Assembly (NCBI RefSeq): GCF_018882095.1
Contig: NZ_JACVPD010000001.1
Span: forward strand, 248,001-312,000
DNA length: 64,000 nt
Reading direction: 5' to 3'
Origin: Polynucleobacter sp. CS-Odin-A6
GTDB lineage: Bacteria > Pseudomonadota > Gammaproteobacteria > Burkholderiales > Burkholderiaceae
In this document: positions 24,201 to 33,874 of the stretch, in pieces
Position numbering within the stretch: the first letter of the stretch is position 1
Layout of the letters: each line of letters opens with the position of its first letter
Notes under the pieces: generated by a model
What the model was told of the DNA's origin: nothing
Database searches by the model: none
The model's input: only the letters and a program-made list of their open reading frames with translations
Translations under genes and position numbers: made by a program

Positions 24201-25452
24201 CGGACCAATTGATTTCTAAATTCTGCAGCTCTCCATCCGCCTCGGAGCGCTTGATCCATTGATGAATTTTTTTCGGCAAAGGGAGATTGAGCGCAAAACG
24301 TGCCATATCTGCCAGCTGTATTTTCGGCGAAGAGAAGCCAAACTCTTTGAGTTCGTCACCACCTTTAATTGGACGCCAGCGAAACGTAATAGGGCTTAAT
24401 TTTTCAAGAGGTGCAGAGCTCAGGCTATCAATATTGCGCCATGCCAACGTTTTTGTGGTGATTGAATTGAGGCCGCCGTCTGTATCTTGTACAAGATCCG
24501 TTTCAAGCCTCCCAAACTCGATAGGATCCTCATCTTGATTCAACTGCACCTTGAGGCGATCTGCAGTTAAAGACATCTGCCCACCATCCGCCTTACCGCC
24601 ATCGAGCTTCAGGATTCCTGTGGAGTGTATTTTTCCACCTAAGCTGTAGGGTGGAAGGACAATATCTTGTGAGATTTGGCTAAGACTCAGATCGGTGAGA
24701 TCCCATGAAAAGGTTCCTATCCAGTTATGCCAATCACCTGCTTGGCCACTAAGCTGATGAACAAAGTTGGCCTTCACGTTGATGGGGTTTGGGCTCCAAG
24801 GAGTTTGTGCAATCAATTGGCCTTGGTGTTTACGAATCCCATTTATTAAGTAAGCACTTTGAACATCAAACGAAGTCTTTAACTTGCGACCTTTTTGGTC
24901 CTCCCAAAAAATTTTGGCATTGTTAATTTGAATAGCATTTTGATTGAGTAGCCAGGTCTCAGTAGAGAAGTCATTGCCCGTGTTTTTAATTGGAATTCCG
25001 GCGACTGAGACGACTCCTTTTGCATCGCGTTCTGCATATAGCTGAATCTGGTCAAAAGTGATTTGATGAAAATAGGGTGCTAAGTGATACAGGGAAAGCC
25101 AACTCAGTTGCCCGCTGATAGTTTGAATAAGCAGAGGGCTAGGTGAGGTAGTTGAATGATTCAAGCTTAAGCCGGTTATGACGAAGCTTGGACGCATCCC
25201 GGTCCAAGATGTTTGGACATCATCCACCGTAACATTGACGCCCAAGTGATTGCTTATTAAGCGTTCTAAGGCAGGCTTTGATTTCTCAATCTGGGGCCAC
25301 ACTAGAAAACGCACTCCAAGATGACCTAGTACAAAAAAAGCCGTAGTTATACCAGCAAGAATCAGGGCGCGTTTACGCCAGCGACCGCCATAAACTGGAG
25401 GACGTTTTTGAAGCACGCTCTGCAGGCGGGTCCGGATGATGTTTCTCAGCAT
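21295..25452 (-). CDS. yhdP: AsmA-like envelope lipid-transport protein YhdP
   Basis: A 1385-residue protein with one N-terminal membrane helix (about residues 28-50) and a long, beta-rich periplasmic body typical of the AsmA/TamB-like superfamily (DUF3971 and AsmA-type C-terminus). E. coli YhdP (about 1266 residues) helps carry phospholipids across the periplasm to the outer membrane. This one is longer, mainly through loops and a Pro/Ser-rich tail (about 1362-1385). The C-terminal AsmA-like region includes TMILDQARVAMTGQINVP. First gene of the minus series leading to aroG and divergent from glnE by 77 bases. Confidence 0.9.
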   Translation of the reverse strand: MLRNIIRTRLQSVLQKRPPVYGGRWRKRALILAGITTAFFVLGHLGVRFLVWPQIEKSKPALERLISNHLGVNVTVDDVQTSWTGMRPSFVITGLSLNHSTTSPSPLLIQTISGQLSWLSLYHLAPYFHQITFDQIQLYAERDAKGVVSVAGIPIKNTGNDFSTETWLLNQNAIQINNAKIFWEDQKGRKLKTSFDVQSAYLINGIRKHQGQLIAQTPWSPNPINVKANFVHQLSGQAGDWHNWIGTFSWDLTDLSLSQISQDIVLPPYSLGGKIHSTGILKLDGGKADGGQMSLTADRLKVQLNQDEDPIEFGRLETDLVQDTDGGLNSITTKTLAWRNIDSLSSAPLEKLSPITFRWRPIKGGDELKEFGFSSPKIQLADMARFALNLPLPKKIHQWIKRSEADGELQNLEINWSESKSALSAIPIPGNWFSADKLDFSISAKLNAISFTGINKSMPSVSNLSGNLVGNQKQGNLTLDSSNLVLEISDFLSASQVQLDRAKGDISWSKQKNGWLINAKRMQLSNSEITTNFDLNYLVTGPQQANQMTLDMDLVEAKIAKVHHYLPAQINQEIRQYLSKAFESGDIQNGSLHIKGDPNQIPFPAGAAGEFTLHLPFSKASFKPAPLLPAKQGVWTAFNNVSGNINMKQAELRVDIDQANYKKVTLSNVHSQIPNLNAKQLTLLINGQADGEGSEFLEYLVASPLGVKQPNLVKNFTLTGPVNLDLGLKIPLTGNNDVNVDAKLTLEGNTAQWGTVPPLENLQGKVRITEINPEFDNITANFLGGRLQVSSANSAEGNSSYSISGDINAGLIKKYASKNLISQISPALLNAMSGSAKYDGLINFNKSGSQTNLKFDLRNWASSAPAPAKKLAGASMLGQLSLKTYPTSKLNPVRADWSGKLGDQYFIQGNLDANDRIRNIVGIGSSAPLPQQGLALYLATNELNLDQWLEFLSSGKPTNKVSEIKKSDASEGDIQISAQLKKLIAFDREWTDVNLNSQEKNKVWQVRLTSPQIAGQVQWHPSNNEQPSGLIAGKLSRLALPDQLIPIDPSSKEASTKKIGALKTPTSPNAIPSLDLVIDNFSWTKAQLGAVRIKSTTTRDLLKLDSIQIDNPQGSSSIKGQWVGRTPGSTDQSTFTADVNIKDAGQIISHWSRSKSVEGGEGKLNASLSWSGPLFSPAYDSLAGNVNLNLAKGRLLEVNTDGAKLLDVLSLQSLFRFATLDLKGSLGNLATKGTPFNSIDSAFEIKQGIAQTKQFTMILDQARVAMTGQINVPKETQDLRITIFPTIDATAGSLAAFVINPIVGLGAVLGQYLITNQINRTMQTDYLIQGSWENPEVVPLDQKGQPLDAKTLETIRTKNLLKEQTKPSLPNSAPTSPALSPSSSL

Positions 25453-25529
25453 GGTTCTATTATCCTTCAGCCCTCAGTCGATCACCAAGCTTCCCCGATT
25501 CCAGTCTGGAGACAGATTAAGATGGAGAA

Positions 25530-28346
25530 ATGACAGATTTTGCCGACCAAATTGAATTTCTAAAGCTGCACTCGAGCTATGCGCAGCGCTGGCTGAATTC
25601 TCGCCCCGAATGGCTGGATTGGCTCAGCATCCAAGGCAGCAAAAAAGTAGATATTGATGGGATTCAGTACTTATTGAGTTCTTGCCAAGAAGCCCTAGCA
25701 GGTCCGGAACAGAATGAGGCTCAATTTATGGCGGACTTGAGGCTCGCTAGGCAGCGCCTCATGCTCTGGATTGCCTTCCGAGATCTCAATGGCATGGCTG
25801 ATCTAAAAGAGGTTACACATGCCCTCAGCCATTTTGCACAAGCAGCAGTCGCCTTATCGATTGCCTATGTACGCGAGGATCTCCGTCAACGCTTTGGCCT
25901 TCCTTGGAGCACGGTGACTGACTCAGAGATGCCCTTAATGGTTGTTGGCATGGGTAAGTTGGGGGGTTTAGAGCTTAATCTTTCATCTGATATTGACCTC
26001 ATCTTTTTATATGAGCATGAAGGAGAAACCCAGGGTGCGCCCAAGAGTTTGTCCTATCACGAGTGGTTCACTCGGATGGGTAAGCGCTTGATCAAGCTGT
26101 TGGCGGAGCATGATGAGAATGGCTTTGTATTCCGGGTAGATATGCGCTTGCGACCCAACGGAGATTCTGGTCCTTTGGTTTGTAGTCTCGATATGCTCGA
26201 AGAATATTTACTAGTACAGGGTAGAGAGTGGGAGCGCTACGCATGGATTAAGGGAAGACTGATTTTTCCGCTGCCAAGCTCGCCTGCATTTGCCTATTGC
26301 GAGCGCGAGCTAGATCAACTCATTCGCCCCTTTGTATATCGACGTCATTTGGATTACGGGGTCATTGCCTCGATTCGAGAGCTGCACGCACAAATACAAC
26401 ATGAAGCGGAGAAACGCTCCTCAAATCATCATGGCCGCTCAAGGGATATTAAGTTGGGCCGTGGTGGGATCCGTGAGATTGAGTTTTTAGCGCAAATGTT
26501 CCAGTTGATGCGTGGTGGCACAGATCCCCGCTTTCGCATTCGCCCAACTTTAGAGGTGTTGGAGTTAGTGAAACAGCAAGGCATTTTTCCTGCCGAAGAG
26601 GTTGATAGACTAAAAGCGGCCTATGTTTTCTTGCGGCGCTTAGAGCATCGTATTCAAGTGTGGGAGGATCAGCAGACGCACTACCTACCTGAGGATGAGA
26701 GTTCCCGTAGCCGCTTGGCATCTAGTAGAGTGAATTCTGAAAAGACTCAAGACCTAGCGGCCTTCTTGAGAGAGCTCGACCAACATCAATCGGCCGTTGC
26801 CCAGTATTTTGAAACCGCATTCGTACTGGATGATGCTGCGCGCTTAGATAATGCTTCCTTGCCAGTAGATTGGGAACCAGATGGGATGCTCTTTCCGAAA
26901 TCTCAGGCTCGCTGGTTAATTTGGGTTGATAGCCCTAAGCAAAGACAGTTGCCAGAGAAAAGTAGATTAATTTTCAATAACCTCATTCGTAAAGCTGTCG
27001 ATAGCTTGCAAACAGATCAGTCTATTTCGGTTGGTGCGGATCTGACCTTACTGCGCTTCTTTGATTTGTTGGAGGCAATTGCGCGGCGTAGTGCTTATTT
27101 ATCTATTTTGTCTGAATACCCTCGGGCACTATCGAATGTGCTGGATCTCCTAAAGGCCTCGCAATGGGGTGCTGAATATTTAACTCGGCATCCCCATCTA
27201 CTGGATTACTTACTCAACTCCCGCACTGAGAGGGCTCTGATTGAGTATCCCGAGCGATATTGGGAGGAAGTAAAAATCACATTGGATATGCGTCTTGATG
27301 ATGTCATGGGAGGAGCGGATGGCGCAGAACAAGCGATGGATATTTTACGTATCACCCATCACACCGAAACCTTTATTACCTTGTTGGCGGATTTAGGGAT
27401 TGGGGTGGATCACGAACTGCCCGTAGAGAAAGTCAGCGACCATTTATCTGCTTTAGCAGACTTAATTCTGCAGACCACATTGGAGCGTGTTTGGCCTAGT
27501 GTTGCTAAGAAGTTTGGCTTATCTGCAGACGCGAATGCACCATTTGCTGTGATTTCCTATGGCAAGTTAGGGGGTAAAGAGTTGGGATATGCCTCGGATT
27601 TGGACTTAGTTTTTTTATACCAAGCCGAGGAAACTGATTTTGTAGCCCAAGAAATTTATGCCTTGCTCGCAAAGCGGATGATCAGTTGGCTTACTACCTA
27701 CACTTCGGCCGGCAGTTTATTTGAAATCGACACACGCCTTCGCCCGAATGGATCTGCTGGATTCTTGGTAACTGACGCAGATGCATTTAAAAAGTATCAA
27801 TTGCGTGAAGGTAACAATGCAGCCTGGGTTTGGGAGCACCAAGCTTTAACAAGAGCAAGATTTTCTGCAGGGAGTCAAGCAGTTGGGACATTTTTTGATG
27901 ATGTCCGCTTTGAGATCTTGAGTCAGAAACGGGATGTTGAGCAGCTACGCTGTGAGATTTTAGAAATGCGTCGCAAAGTCCATGCTGGCCATCCTAACTC
28001 GAGTACTGATTTTGATTTGAAGCATGATGCCGGAGGTATGGTGGATGTTGAGTTCATTGTGCAATTTTTAGTGTTGGCGTTTTCAAATACCCACCGACAA
28101 CTGATTAGAAATCTCGGAAATATTGCCTTACTCCGTATCGCCGGGGAGGCGGGATTAATTCAGATACAAATTGCCCTCAAGGTTGGGGATGCCTATCGCC
28201 TACTTCGATCGCGACAACATCGTTTGCGTTTAGATGGTGCAGAAAAGACGCGTGTCAATTTAGGTCTTGAGCCACAACTAGTCGAGGCTAAAGAAGTGGT
28301 ATTGAGTTTATGGCAAGAGGTGTTCCTTGCCCCCTCTAGTATTTGA
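25530..28346 (+). CDS. glnE: Bifunctional glutamine synthetase adenylyltransferase/deadenylylase
   Basis: Adds AMP to and removes it from glutamine synthetase under PII control. The 938-residue protein has two nucleotidyltransferase domains. The N-terminal one (deadenylylation) has GMGKLGG near 140 and SSDIDL near 152-157; the C-terminal one (adenylylation) has SYGKLGGKELGYASDLDL from about 675. Each keeps its DxD metal motif. Length matches E. coli (946). The start has a GGAG ribosome site (25523-25526). Six bases separate its stop from that of convergent recN, with no terminator seen. Confidence 0.96.
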   Translation: MTDFADQIEFLKLHSSYAQRWLNSRPEWLDWLSIQGSKKVDIDGIQYLLSSCQEALAGPEQNEAQFMADLRLARQRLMLWIAFRDLNGMADLKEVTHALSHFAQAAVALSIAYVREDLRQRFGLPWSTVTDSEMPLMVVGMGKLGGLELNLSSDIDLIFLYEHEGETQGAPKSLSYHEWFTRMGKRLIKLLAEHDENGFVFRVDMRLRPNGDSGPLVCSLDMLEEYLLVQGREWERYAWIKGRLIFPLPSSPAFAYCERELDQLIRPFVYRRHLDYGVIASIRELHAQIQHEAEKRSSNHHGRSRDIKLGRGGIREIEFLAQMFQLMRGGTDPRFRIRPTLEVLELVKQQGIFPAEEVDRLKAAYVFLRRLEHRIQVWEDQQTHYLPEDESSRSRLASSRVNSEKTQDLAAFLRELDQHQSAVAQYFETAFVLDDAARLDNASLPVDWEPDGMLFPKSQARWLIWVDSPKQRQLPEKSRLIFNNLIRKAVDSLQTDQSISVGADLTLLRFFDLLEAIARRSAYLSILSEYPRALSNVLDLLKASQWGAEYLTRHPHLLDYLLNSRTERALIEYPERYWEEVKITLDMRLDDVMGGADGAEQAMDILRITHHTETFITLLADLGIGVDHELPVEKVSDHLSALADLILQTTLERVWPSVAKKFGLSADANAPFAVISYGKLGGKELGYASDLDLVFLYQAEETDFVAQEIYALLAKRMISWLTTYTSAGSLFEIDTRLRPNGSAGFLVTDADAFKKYQLREGNNAAWVWEHQALTRARFSAGSQAVGTFFDDVRFEILSQKRDVEQLRCEILEMRRKVHAGHPNSSTDFDLKHDAGGMVDVEFIVQFLVLAFSNTHRQLIRNLGNIALLRIAGEAGLIQIQIALKVGDAYRLLRSRQHRLRLDGAEKTRVNLGLEPQLVEAKEVVLSLWQEVFLAPSSI

Positions 28347-28352
28347 AACAGT

Positions 28353-30023
28353 TTAGTTTTGCTCTAGTAGTTCGCGCGCATGACGGCGCGTAGTATCAGT
28401 AATCGTAGTCCCGCCCAGCATGCGAGCTACCTCTTCTACTCGTTCGGATCTTGCTAATGGACTTACTTGCGAGAGTGTTTTATCGCCCGCCTGAGATTTG
28501 CTCACTTTTAAATGAGAGTTGCCTTGTGCAGCCACTTGCGGCAAATGCGTAACGCAAAGAATTTGATGGGATTCACCGAGTTGGCGCAATAATTTACCAA
28601 CAGTCTCTGCAACTGCACCACCAATACCGGCATCTACTTCATCAAATATGAGTGTCGGGGTAAATGAAGCTTTGCTGGTGATGACGCTAATGGCTAAGCT
28701 AATACGAGCGAGCTCGCCACCCGATGCGACTTTAGCCAGTGAACGTGGAGTGCTGCCAGCATGACCGGCAACAAGGAATTCAATTTGCTCAAGTCCATGA
28801 GCCCCCCCTTCCACCAAGGGAAGTAGAGCGATTTCGAGCTGCCCACCAGCCATCGATAAGTCTTGCATGGCAGCAGTAACTTGCTGGCCTAAGTCAACGG
28901 CGGCTAGTTTACGTTTTTGCGAGAGCTGTTTGGCAAGCTTCAGATAAGCCGCTTCTTCCTGTTTCACTTTTTCTCGCAGGGCCTCCATATTTTGGGAGGC
29001 AGTGAGCGCATCTAAGCGTTCCTCAGTTTCATTTAGGAGTGCGGGTAAATCATCAGCCTCAGTACGATATTTTCTGGCAGCGCTATGGAGCGCTTGCATT
29101 CGCTCCTCAACTTCGCTGAGGCGTCCGGGGTCCAATTCTAATTTTTGTAGATAGCGATTAAGATGATGAACTGCTTCATCAATCTGAATTTGTGCTGTCT
29201 CTAGCGCTTGACTAATGTCGCTTAGCGCAGAGTCATGTTCTGCTAAAGCACTCATATTGCTACTGGCTTTAGAGAGGGTAGACTCGACTGAATTCTCTGC
29301 ATCACTTAAAACATCAATGGCCTCTTGGCAGCCACTCATAATTTTTGCGCCATTGGCTAAGCGTGCATGCTCGCTTTGAATGGCGGCCCATTCACCTAAT
29401 TGTGGAGATAGTTCGGCAAGCTCTTCTAGCTGCCATTCCAAGCGTTCCCGCTCCCGTTCAATATCTTGTCCAGCATTCTCCGCTTGCTCTAGTCGGCGAC
29501 GAGAATCCTGTAGCGTTTTGAATGATTTAGTAACGTCACTGACTAGGTCCATGTGATTAGCATGGCGATCCAGCAATTCGCGTTGCGCGCCGCCCTTGAG
29601 TAAGAGCTGATGAGCATGTTGGCCATGGATGTCTACTAGCTGATCACCGGCTTCCCTTAACTGCGCTAGGGTTGCTACGCTGCCATTAATGAATGCGCGA
29701 CTACGTCCATTCGATTCGACAGTTCTCTTAAGCAGCAGGCTTTGTCCCCCGTCTTCAGTGGGGAAACCCATCTCATCAAGCCAATGATTGAAGTGTAGAG
29801 CTTGTTGAGGATCAATCCGAAATAGGGCGCTAATTTCAGCGCGGTGAGCGCCTTCGCGAATCTGGCTACTATCTGCGCGCTCTCCTAAAACCAGACTAAG
29901 GGCGTCTAATAGAATAGATTTACCAGCACCCGTTTCGCCAGTCAGTACCGTAAAGCCAGAAGCAAAGTCGAGCTCTAATTGATCAACAATGACAAAATCA
30001 CGGAGCGCGAGAGTCTGAAGCAT
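28353..30023 (-). CDS. recN: DNA repair protein RecN
   Basis: SMC-like ATPase for double-strand break repair. The 556-residue product has Walker A GETGAGKS at 29-36, long coiled-coil stretches in the middle (about 150-370), an ABC signature LAKVASGGELARISLA near 435-450 and Walker B LIFDEVDAGIGG. Length as in E. coli (553). It follows nadK by 26 bases, an arrangement seen in many proteobacteria. No LexA-type operator could be recognised in the short gap. Confidence 0.96.
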   Translation of the reverse strand: MLQTLALRDFVIVDQLELDFASGFTVLTGETGAGKSILLDALSLVLGERADSSQIREGAHRAEISALFRIDPQQALHFNHWLDEMGFPTEDGGQSLLLKRTVESNGRSRAFINGSVATLAQLREAGDQLVDIHGQHAHQLLLKGGAQRELLDRHANHMDLVSDVTKSFKTLQDSRRRLEQAENAGQDIERERERLEWQLEELAELSPQLGEWAAIQSEHARLANGAKIMSGCQEAIDVLSDAENSVESTLSKASSNMSALAEHDSALSDISQALETAQIQIDEAVHHLNRYLQKLELDPGRLSEVEERMQALHSAARKYRTEADDLPALLNETEERLDALTASQNMEALREKVKQEEAAYLKLAKQLSQKRKLAAVDLGQQVTAAMQDLSMAGGQLEIALLPLVEGGAHGLEQIEFLVAGHAGSTPRSLAKVASGGELARISLAISVITSKASFTPTLIFDEVDAGIGGAVAETVGKLLRQLGESHQILCVTHLPQVAAQGNSHLKVSKSQAGDKTLSQVSPLARSERVEEVARMLGGTTITDTTRRHARELLEQN

Positions 30024-30049
30024 ATGTTAGCGTACTGAGCAATTCGACA

Positions 30050-30955
30050 TCAGAATGTCGATGGATACTCATTCCAATGTAACTTCTCTCGCAAGGTTTT
30101 GTAGTCGCTGTGGGCGAGAGGGTGAAGTAAGGTGATTGTTTTTTTGGATTGGCGCACTTCAATGATGTCGCCTGCTTGCAAATTGGTTTGGGTTTGCATA
30201 TCAAAGTTCACAATAACCTCTCTGCCATCAATCACCTTAATGCTCACCACAATATCTTCTGGCAACACAATCGGGCGATTGGATAGGGCGTGCGGTGCAA
30301 TTGGCACTAATAAAATTCCAGCGACCCGAGGATGGAGAATGGGTCCACCAGCTGATAAGGCATAGGCGGTTGAGCCGGTAGGGGTTGACACAATTAAGCC
30401 ATCAGATCGTTGGTTGTACATGAATGAGCCGTTAACGCGAACGGCGAGCTCAACCATTCCAGAAATTCCAGAACGATTCACGACAACATCATTTAAGGCC
30501 AAAGCGCGATTAATGACCTGGTCCTTGCGAAGCACGACAGCATCAAGCAGGGTTCTCGCATCCGCTTCATATTCACCAGCAATAATTTGGGGAAGTATGG
30601 TTTCAACATTCTGAATGGGAATATCGGTCATGTAGCCCAAACGCCCCATATTGATTCCAACCAAAGGAACATCACTGCCAGCTAACTGACGCCCAATTCC
30701 GAGCATGGTGCCGTCGCCGCCCAAAACGACCGCCAAATCAATCGCCCCAGTAAATGCCTCTGCTGTTTTGGAGGGATAGGTGGTTAGGTTTAAATGAGAC
30801 GCGGTAGAGGCCTCTAGAAAGACCTCGCAGCCCTGCTTGGCTAGGAGTTCAGCAAGATCCTTTAGGCGCTCTTGCATGCCATCAGCCTGATATTTGCCAA
30901 CAAGCGCAACCCGGCTAAAGGCCTTTTTGGTGGAATTTGAGGATGGGCTTAACAT
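30050..30955 (-). CDS. nadK: NAD kinase
   Basis: Phosphorylates NAD to NADP. Starting at ATG 30955 the product is 301 residues, with GGDGT at 79-83, the ATP/NAD-binding signature, and the central [17 protein letters not shown] stretch. The frame is open further upstream to 31030, but that would overlap the divergent hrcA start and adds non-conserved residues. No ribosome site precedes 30955; a TTTAAT hexamer lies six bases before it, so the mRNA may be leaderless. Confidence 0.95.
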   Translation of the reverse strand: MLSPSSNSTKKAFSRVALVGKYQADGMQERLKDLAELLAKQGCEVFLEASTASHLNLTTYPSKTAEAFTGAIDLAVVLGGDGTMLGIGRQLAGSDVPLVGINMGRLGYMTDIPIQNVETILPQIIAGEYEADARTLLDAVVLRKDQVINRALALNDVVVNRSGISGMVELAVRVNGSFMYNQRSDGLIVSTPTGSTAYALSAGGPILHPRVAGILLVPIAPHALSNRPIVLPEDIVVSIKVIDGREVIVNFDMQTQTNLQAGDIIEVRQSKKTITLLHPLAHSDYKTLREKLHWNEYPSTF

Positions 30956-30961
30956 ATAACG

Positions 30962-30967
30962 ATTAAA
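30962..30967 (-). promoter_or_regulatory. Candidate -10 box (TTTAAT) of nadK
   Basis: On the minus strand TTTAAT (5/6 to consensus) is six bases before the nadK ATG, so the +1 would be the A of the start codon. Only 37 bases separate nadK and hrcA. A TAAAAT on the plus strand (30977-30982) is the corresponding hrcA candidate. No -35 matches were found, so this is tentative. Confidence 0.4.
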
Positions 30968-30992
30968 CCATACGCATAAAATCCCTTCTACT

Positions 30993-32003
30993 ATGGATGA
31001 TCGATCCCGCGCCTTACTAAAAACCCTCATCGAGCGTTACATCGAAGAGGGGCAGCCTATTGGCTCTCGGACCCTTTCTCGGTTCTCTGGGCTAGATCTG
31101 TCAGCGGCTACGATTCGTAATGTGATGGCTGATTTAGAAGAAATGGGCTTGGTGACTAGTCCACACACCTCTGCTGGCCGCATCCCCACCCCAAGAGGCT
31201 ATCGCCTGTTTGTGGATACGATGGTCACCGTCCGACCCTTAGAAGAAATTGCCGCCCGTGAGATGGAAAGGGGGCTCTTGCCAGACTCCCCACAGAGGGT
31301 AATGAACTCCGCTGCGCAAATTTTGTCCAATTTGACCCATTTTGCCGGCGTGGTCATGACGCCTAAGCGGGCCCAAGTTTTTAAGCATATTGAGTTTTTA
31401 AGATTAGGTGAGGGTAAGATTTTGCTCATCATGGTGACTCCAGAAGGAGATGTCCAAAATCGCATTCTGCCGACCACGCAGGATTACACGCCGAGTCAGT
31501 TGGTGGAAGCAGGAAATTACATCAATATGCAATTTGCCGGCAAGAGTTTTGCTGAGGTGCGTGCGCATCTTGCTGCGGATTTGGATAATCTTCGCTGTGA
31601 CATCTCTGGATTGATGGCCTTGGCACTGCAAAGTGGTGTGAGTGACTATGGCATGGGTCAAGGGGATATGTTGCTGTCCGGAGAGCGCCGCTTGCTCAAT
31701 GTGGGCGATCTGAGTACGAACTTAGATAAGCTTCGGAAGATGTTTGACATGCTCGAGCAAAAATCAGTATTGATGCAGTTATTAGATGTCTCGAGCCATG
31801 CGGATGGTATTCAGATATTTATTGGCGGTGAAAGTGATCTGTTGCCCTATGAAGACTTAGCAGTGATTAGCGCGCCTTATAGTGTGGATGGTCAGATTGT
31901 TGGTACTTTGGGAGTAATTGGCCCAACCCGCATGGCTTATGATCGCGTCATTCCGATTGTCGATATCACTTCTAAATTATTATCAGGCGCTCTGAGCTCC
32001 TGA
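30993..32003 (+). CDS. hrcA: Heat-inducible transcription repressor HrcA
   Basis: Represses class I heat-shock operons by binding CIRCE elements. The 336 residues begin with a winged helix domain (about 1-75, including [18 protein letters not shown]), followed by the GAF-like and insert domains of HrcA; the end holds [20 protein letters not shown], the family's conserved C-terminal segment. No CIRCE inverted repeat was found in this window, so its target, typically groESL, is probably elsewhere. The ATG lacks a Shine-Dalgarno sequence and has a TAAAAT ten bases upstream. Confidence 0.95.
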   Translation: MDDRSRALLKTLIERYIEEGQPIGSRTLSRFSGLDLSAATIRNVMADLEEMGLVTSPHTSAGRIPTPRGYRLFVDTMVTVRPLEEIAAREMERGLLPDSPQRVMNSAAQILSNLTHFAGVVMTPKRAQVFKHIEFLRLGEGKILLIMVTPEGDVQNRILPTTQDYTPSQLVEAGNYINMQFAGKSFAEVRAHLAADLDNLRCDISGLMALALQSGVSDYGMGQGDMLLSGERRLLNVGDLSTNLDKLRKMFDMLEQKSVLMQLLDVSSHADGIQIFIGGESDLLPYEDLAVISAPYSVDGQIVGTLGVIGPTRMAYDRVIPIVDITSKLLSGALSS

Positions 32004-32050
32004 TGACGAAAATTTTTTCTTTTAGCTTTTTTAATTAAGACGGACCCTCA

Positions 32051-33151
32051 TTGAATCAAAATCCTCACCTACGCCCTTCGAAGACAGCAGTTTTATTGCT
32101 GAATCTAGGCACACCTTCCGCGCCAACAGCGAAAGCGGTAAGGTCTTATTTGAAAGAATTCTTATCCGATCCTCGTGTAGTAGAAATCCCAAAGTTCATA
32201 TGGTGGTTGATCCTGAATGCCATCATTTTGCCGATTCGTAGTGGTGCCTCTGCCAAGAAATATGCTTCGATTTGGTTGCCGAAATTAGGCTCACCTTTAA
32301 TGCATTACTCGCGTTTGCAAGCGAAAGAATTGGGCGATCAATTCGCTCAACATGGGGAGGTGGTGTTGGTTGATCTGGCGATGCGATATGGCGAGCCCTC
32401 TACCCAACAAGCTCTCGAAGCCCTTCAGGCACAGGGTATGGAGCGCTTATTACTGCTGCCACTCTATCCACAGTATTCAGCAACAACTACCGCCTCAAGT
32501 TTTGATGAGGTATTTCGTGTTCTGGGAACCTGGCGTAACCAGCCAGAGCTGCGTTTGATCAAGCACTATCATGACAACCCTGCTTACATTGCCGCATTGC
32601 GCGACCAAGTCTTAAGTGCATGGGATAAGGATGGGCGCCCTGATTTTGCTAAAGGGGATCGCTTGGTAATGTCTTTTCATGGGCTACCTAAGCGTAATTT
32701 AATGAAGGGTGACCCCTACCATTGTGAGTGCTTAAAAACAGGCCGCTTGCTTGGCGAGTCTTTGGGCTTAGTGCCTGGACAGTATTTAGCTACTTTTCAA
32801 TCCCGCTTCGGCAAGGCTGAATGGCTCAAACCCTACACAGCGCCAACAATTGAAAAACTTGGCGAAGAAGGCTGTCAGCGAGTCGATATTTTTTGCCCAG
32901 GCTTTCCGGCGGATTGTTTAGAGACTCTGGAAGAAATTGCCATGGAGGCACGCGACATTTTCTTGGAACATGGCGGAAAAGATTACCGCTATATTCCTTG
33001 CCTCAATGGCAGCCCAAAGTGGATTGAGGCAATGTATGAGATTGCTCAGCAGCATTTATCTGGCTGGAGTTTGGGTGTTGAGTCCGACGCAACTTTAGTT
33101 GAGCGTAATCGCTTGGCTGATTTAGCTGCTGCCAAAACTACCTCAAGTTAG
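32051..33151 (+). CDS. hemH: Ferrochelatase
   Basis: Inserts iron into protoporphyrin IX, the last step of haem synthesis. The 366-residue product contains LLNLGTPSAPT at the N-terminus, the catalytic His in SFHGLPKR near residue 209, and CPGFPADCLETLEEI in the C-terminal half, the family signature. The start is TTG at 32051: an in-frame TAA lies at 32036-32038 and no ATG occurs before the conserved N-terminal segment. It lies between hrcA (47 bases) and grpE, as in other Burkholderiales. Confidence 0.95.
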   Translation: MNQNPHLRPSKTAVLLLNLGTPSAPTAKAVRSYLKEFLSDPRVVEIPKFIWWLILNAIILPIRSGASAKKYASIWLPKLGSPLMHYSRLQAKELGDQFAQHGEVVLVDLAMRYGEPSTQQALEALQAQGMERLLLLPLYPQYSATTTASSFDEVFRVLGTWRNQPELRLIKHYHDNPAYIAALRDQVLSAWDKDGRPDFAKGDRLVMSFHGLPKRNLMKGDPYHCECLKTGRLLGESLGLVPGQYLATFQSRFGKAEWLKPYTAPTIEKLGEEGCQRVDIFCPGFPADCLETLEEIAMEARDIFLEHGGKDYRYIPCLNGSPKWIEAMYEIAQQHLSGWSLGVESDATLVERNRLADLAAAKTTSS

Positions 33152-33156
33152 ATGTA

Positions 33157-33182
33157 CTTGAAATTATCTCGATTGACCCCAT
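33157..33182 (+). promoter_or_regulatory. Sigma-32-type heat-shock promoter of grpE
   Basis: CTTGAA at 33157-33162 and CCCCAT at 33177-33182 are separated by exactly 14 bases and followed by AT, matching the RpoH consensus CTTGAA-N13-15-CCCCAT. The expected transcription start is near 33189, giving a grpE leader of about 40 bases. The promoter begins right after the hemH stop. Confidence 0.88.
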
Positions 33183-33227
33183 ATGGTTGAGAAGTAGTCA
33201 TTCTGATAGAAAAGTGAGATTGTCCCC

Positions 33228-33782
33228 ATGACCCAAGAAAATCAACAACCCAGTTCTGAGCAGGAAAATATCGCCTCAGATACTCCGGCTGAAGGTAGTG
33301 CTGAAGCATCAGTTTCCGAAGCAAATACTCCAGAACAAGAAATTGCTGAGTTAAACCAAAAGCTTACAGAGATGCAAGACAATTTCTTGCGCGCGAAGGC
33401 TGAGGGTGAAAACATTCGTCGCCGTGCAGCAGAGGATGTCTCCAAAGCCCATAAGTTTGCAATTGAGAGCTTTGCAGAACATCTTGTGCCCGTAACGGAT
33501 AGCTTGTATGCCGCCCTGACTGCTGAGGCAGTCGATGCCAAAGCCTTTAAAGAGGGCTTAGAAATCACCTTGAAGCAGTTACTTTCGGCCTTTGAAAAAG
33601 GCCGTATGACTGAAATTAACCCTGCTGTGGGGGATAAGTTTGACCCTCACCATCACCAAGCCATCGCCTCAGTGCCTTCAGACCAGGAGGCCAATACCGT
33701 GGTTTCAGTACTTCAAAGGGGTTATTCCATTGCCGATCGTATTCTGCGCCCCGCATTGGTTACGGTCAGTGCGCCCAAATAA
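33228..33782 (+). CDS. grpE: Nucleotide exchange factor GrpE
   Basis: Releases ADP from DnaK. The 184-residue product has an acidic, disordered N-terminus (about 1-38), a long helix from about 39 to 90 with [19 protein letters not shown], and the C-terminal beta wing with [16 protein letters not shown] (about 128-143) and [20 protein letters not shown]. Length is close to E. coli GrpE (197). It is preceded by a perfect sigma-32-type promoter and followed by an intrinsic terminator, so it can be transcribed on its own. Confidence 0.96.
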   Translation: MTQENQQPSSEQENIASDTPAEGSAEASVSEANTPEQEIAELNQKLTEMQDNFLRAKAEGENIRRRAAEDVSKAHKFAIESFAEHLVPVTDSLYAALTAEAVDAKAFKEGLEITLKQLLSAFEKGRMTEINPAVGDKFDPHHHQAIASVPSDQEANTVVSVLQRGYSIADRILRPALVTVSAPK

Positions 33783-33834
33783 TCCTTAAATCCTGCTTAA
33801 TCAGCGGTTTTAGCGGGTTTCTAGGCCAAACAAG

Positions 33835-33864
33835 GTAAAAAGGGCAGATTTCTGCCTTTTTTAC
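33835..33864 (+). terminator. Intrinsic terminator after grpE
   Basis: GTAAAAAGGGCAG pairs with CTGCCTTTTTTAC (one G-T pair) around an ATTT loop, with a T-rich right arm and a further T-run just after. It isolates grpE from the separate dnaK promoter that begins 11 bases downstream. Confidence 0.85.
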
Positions 33865-33874
33865 TCTTTTGACC

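Noticed and set aside
33242-33568. Long minus-strand open frame inside grpE, and similar antisense frames inside dnaK, secD, clpA and ileS
   Set aside because: They mirror the codon pattern of well-supported genes, have low-complexity Ser/Ala-rich translations and no ribosome site.
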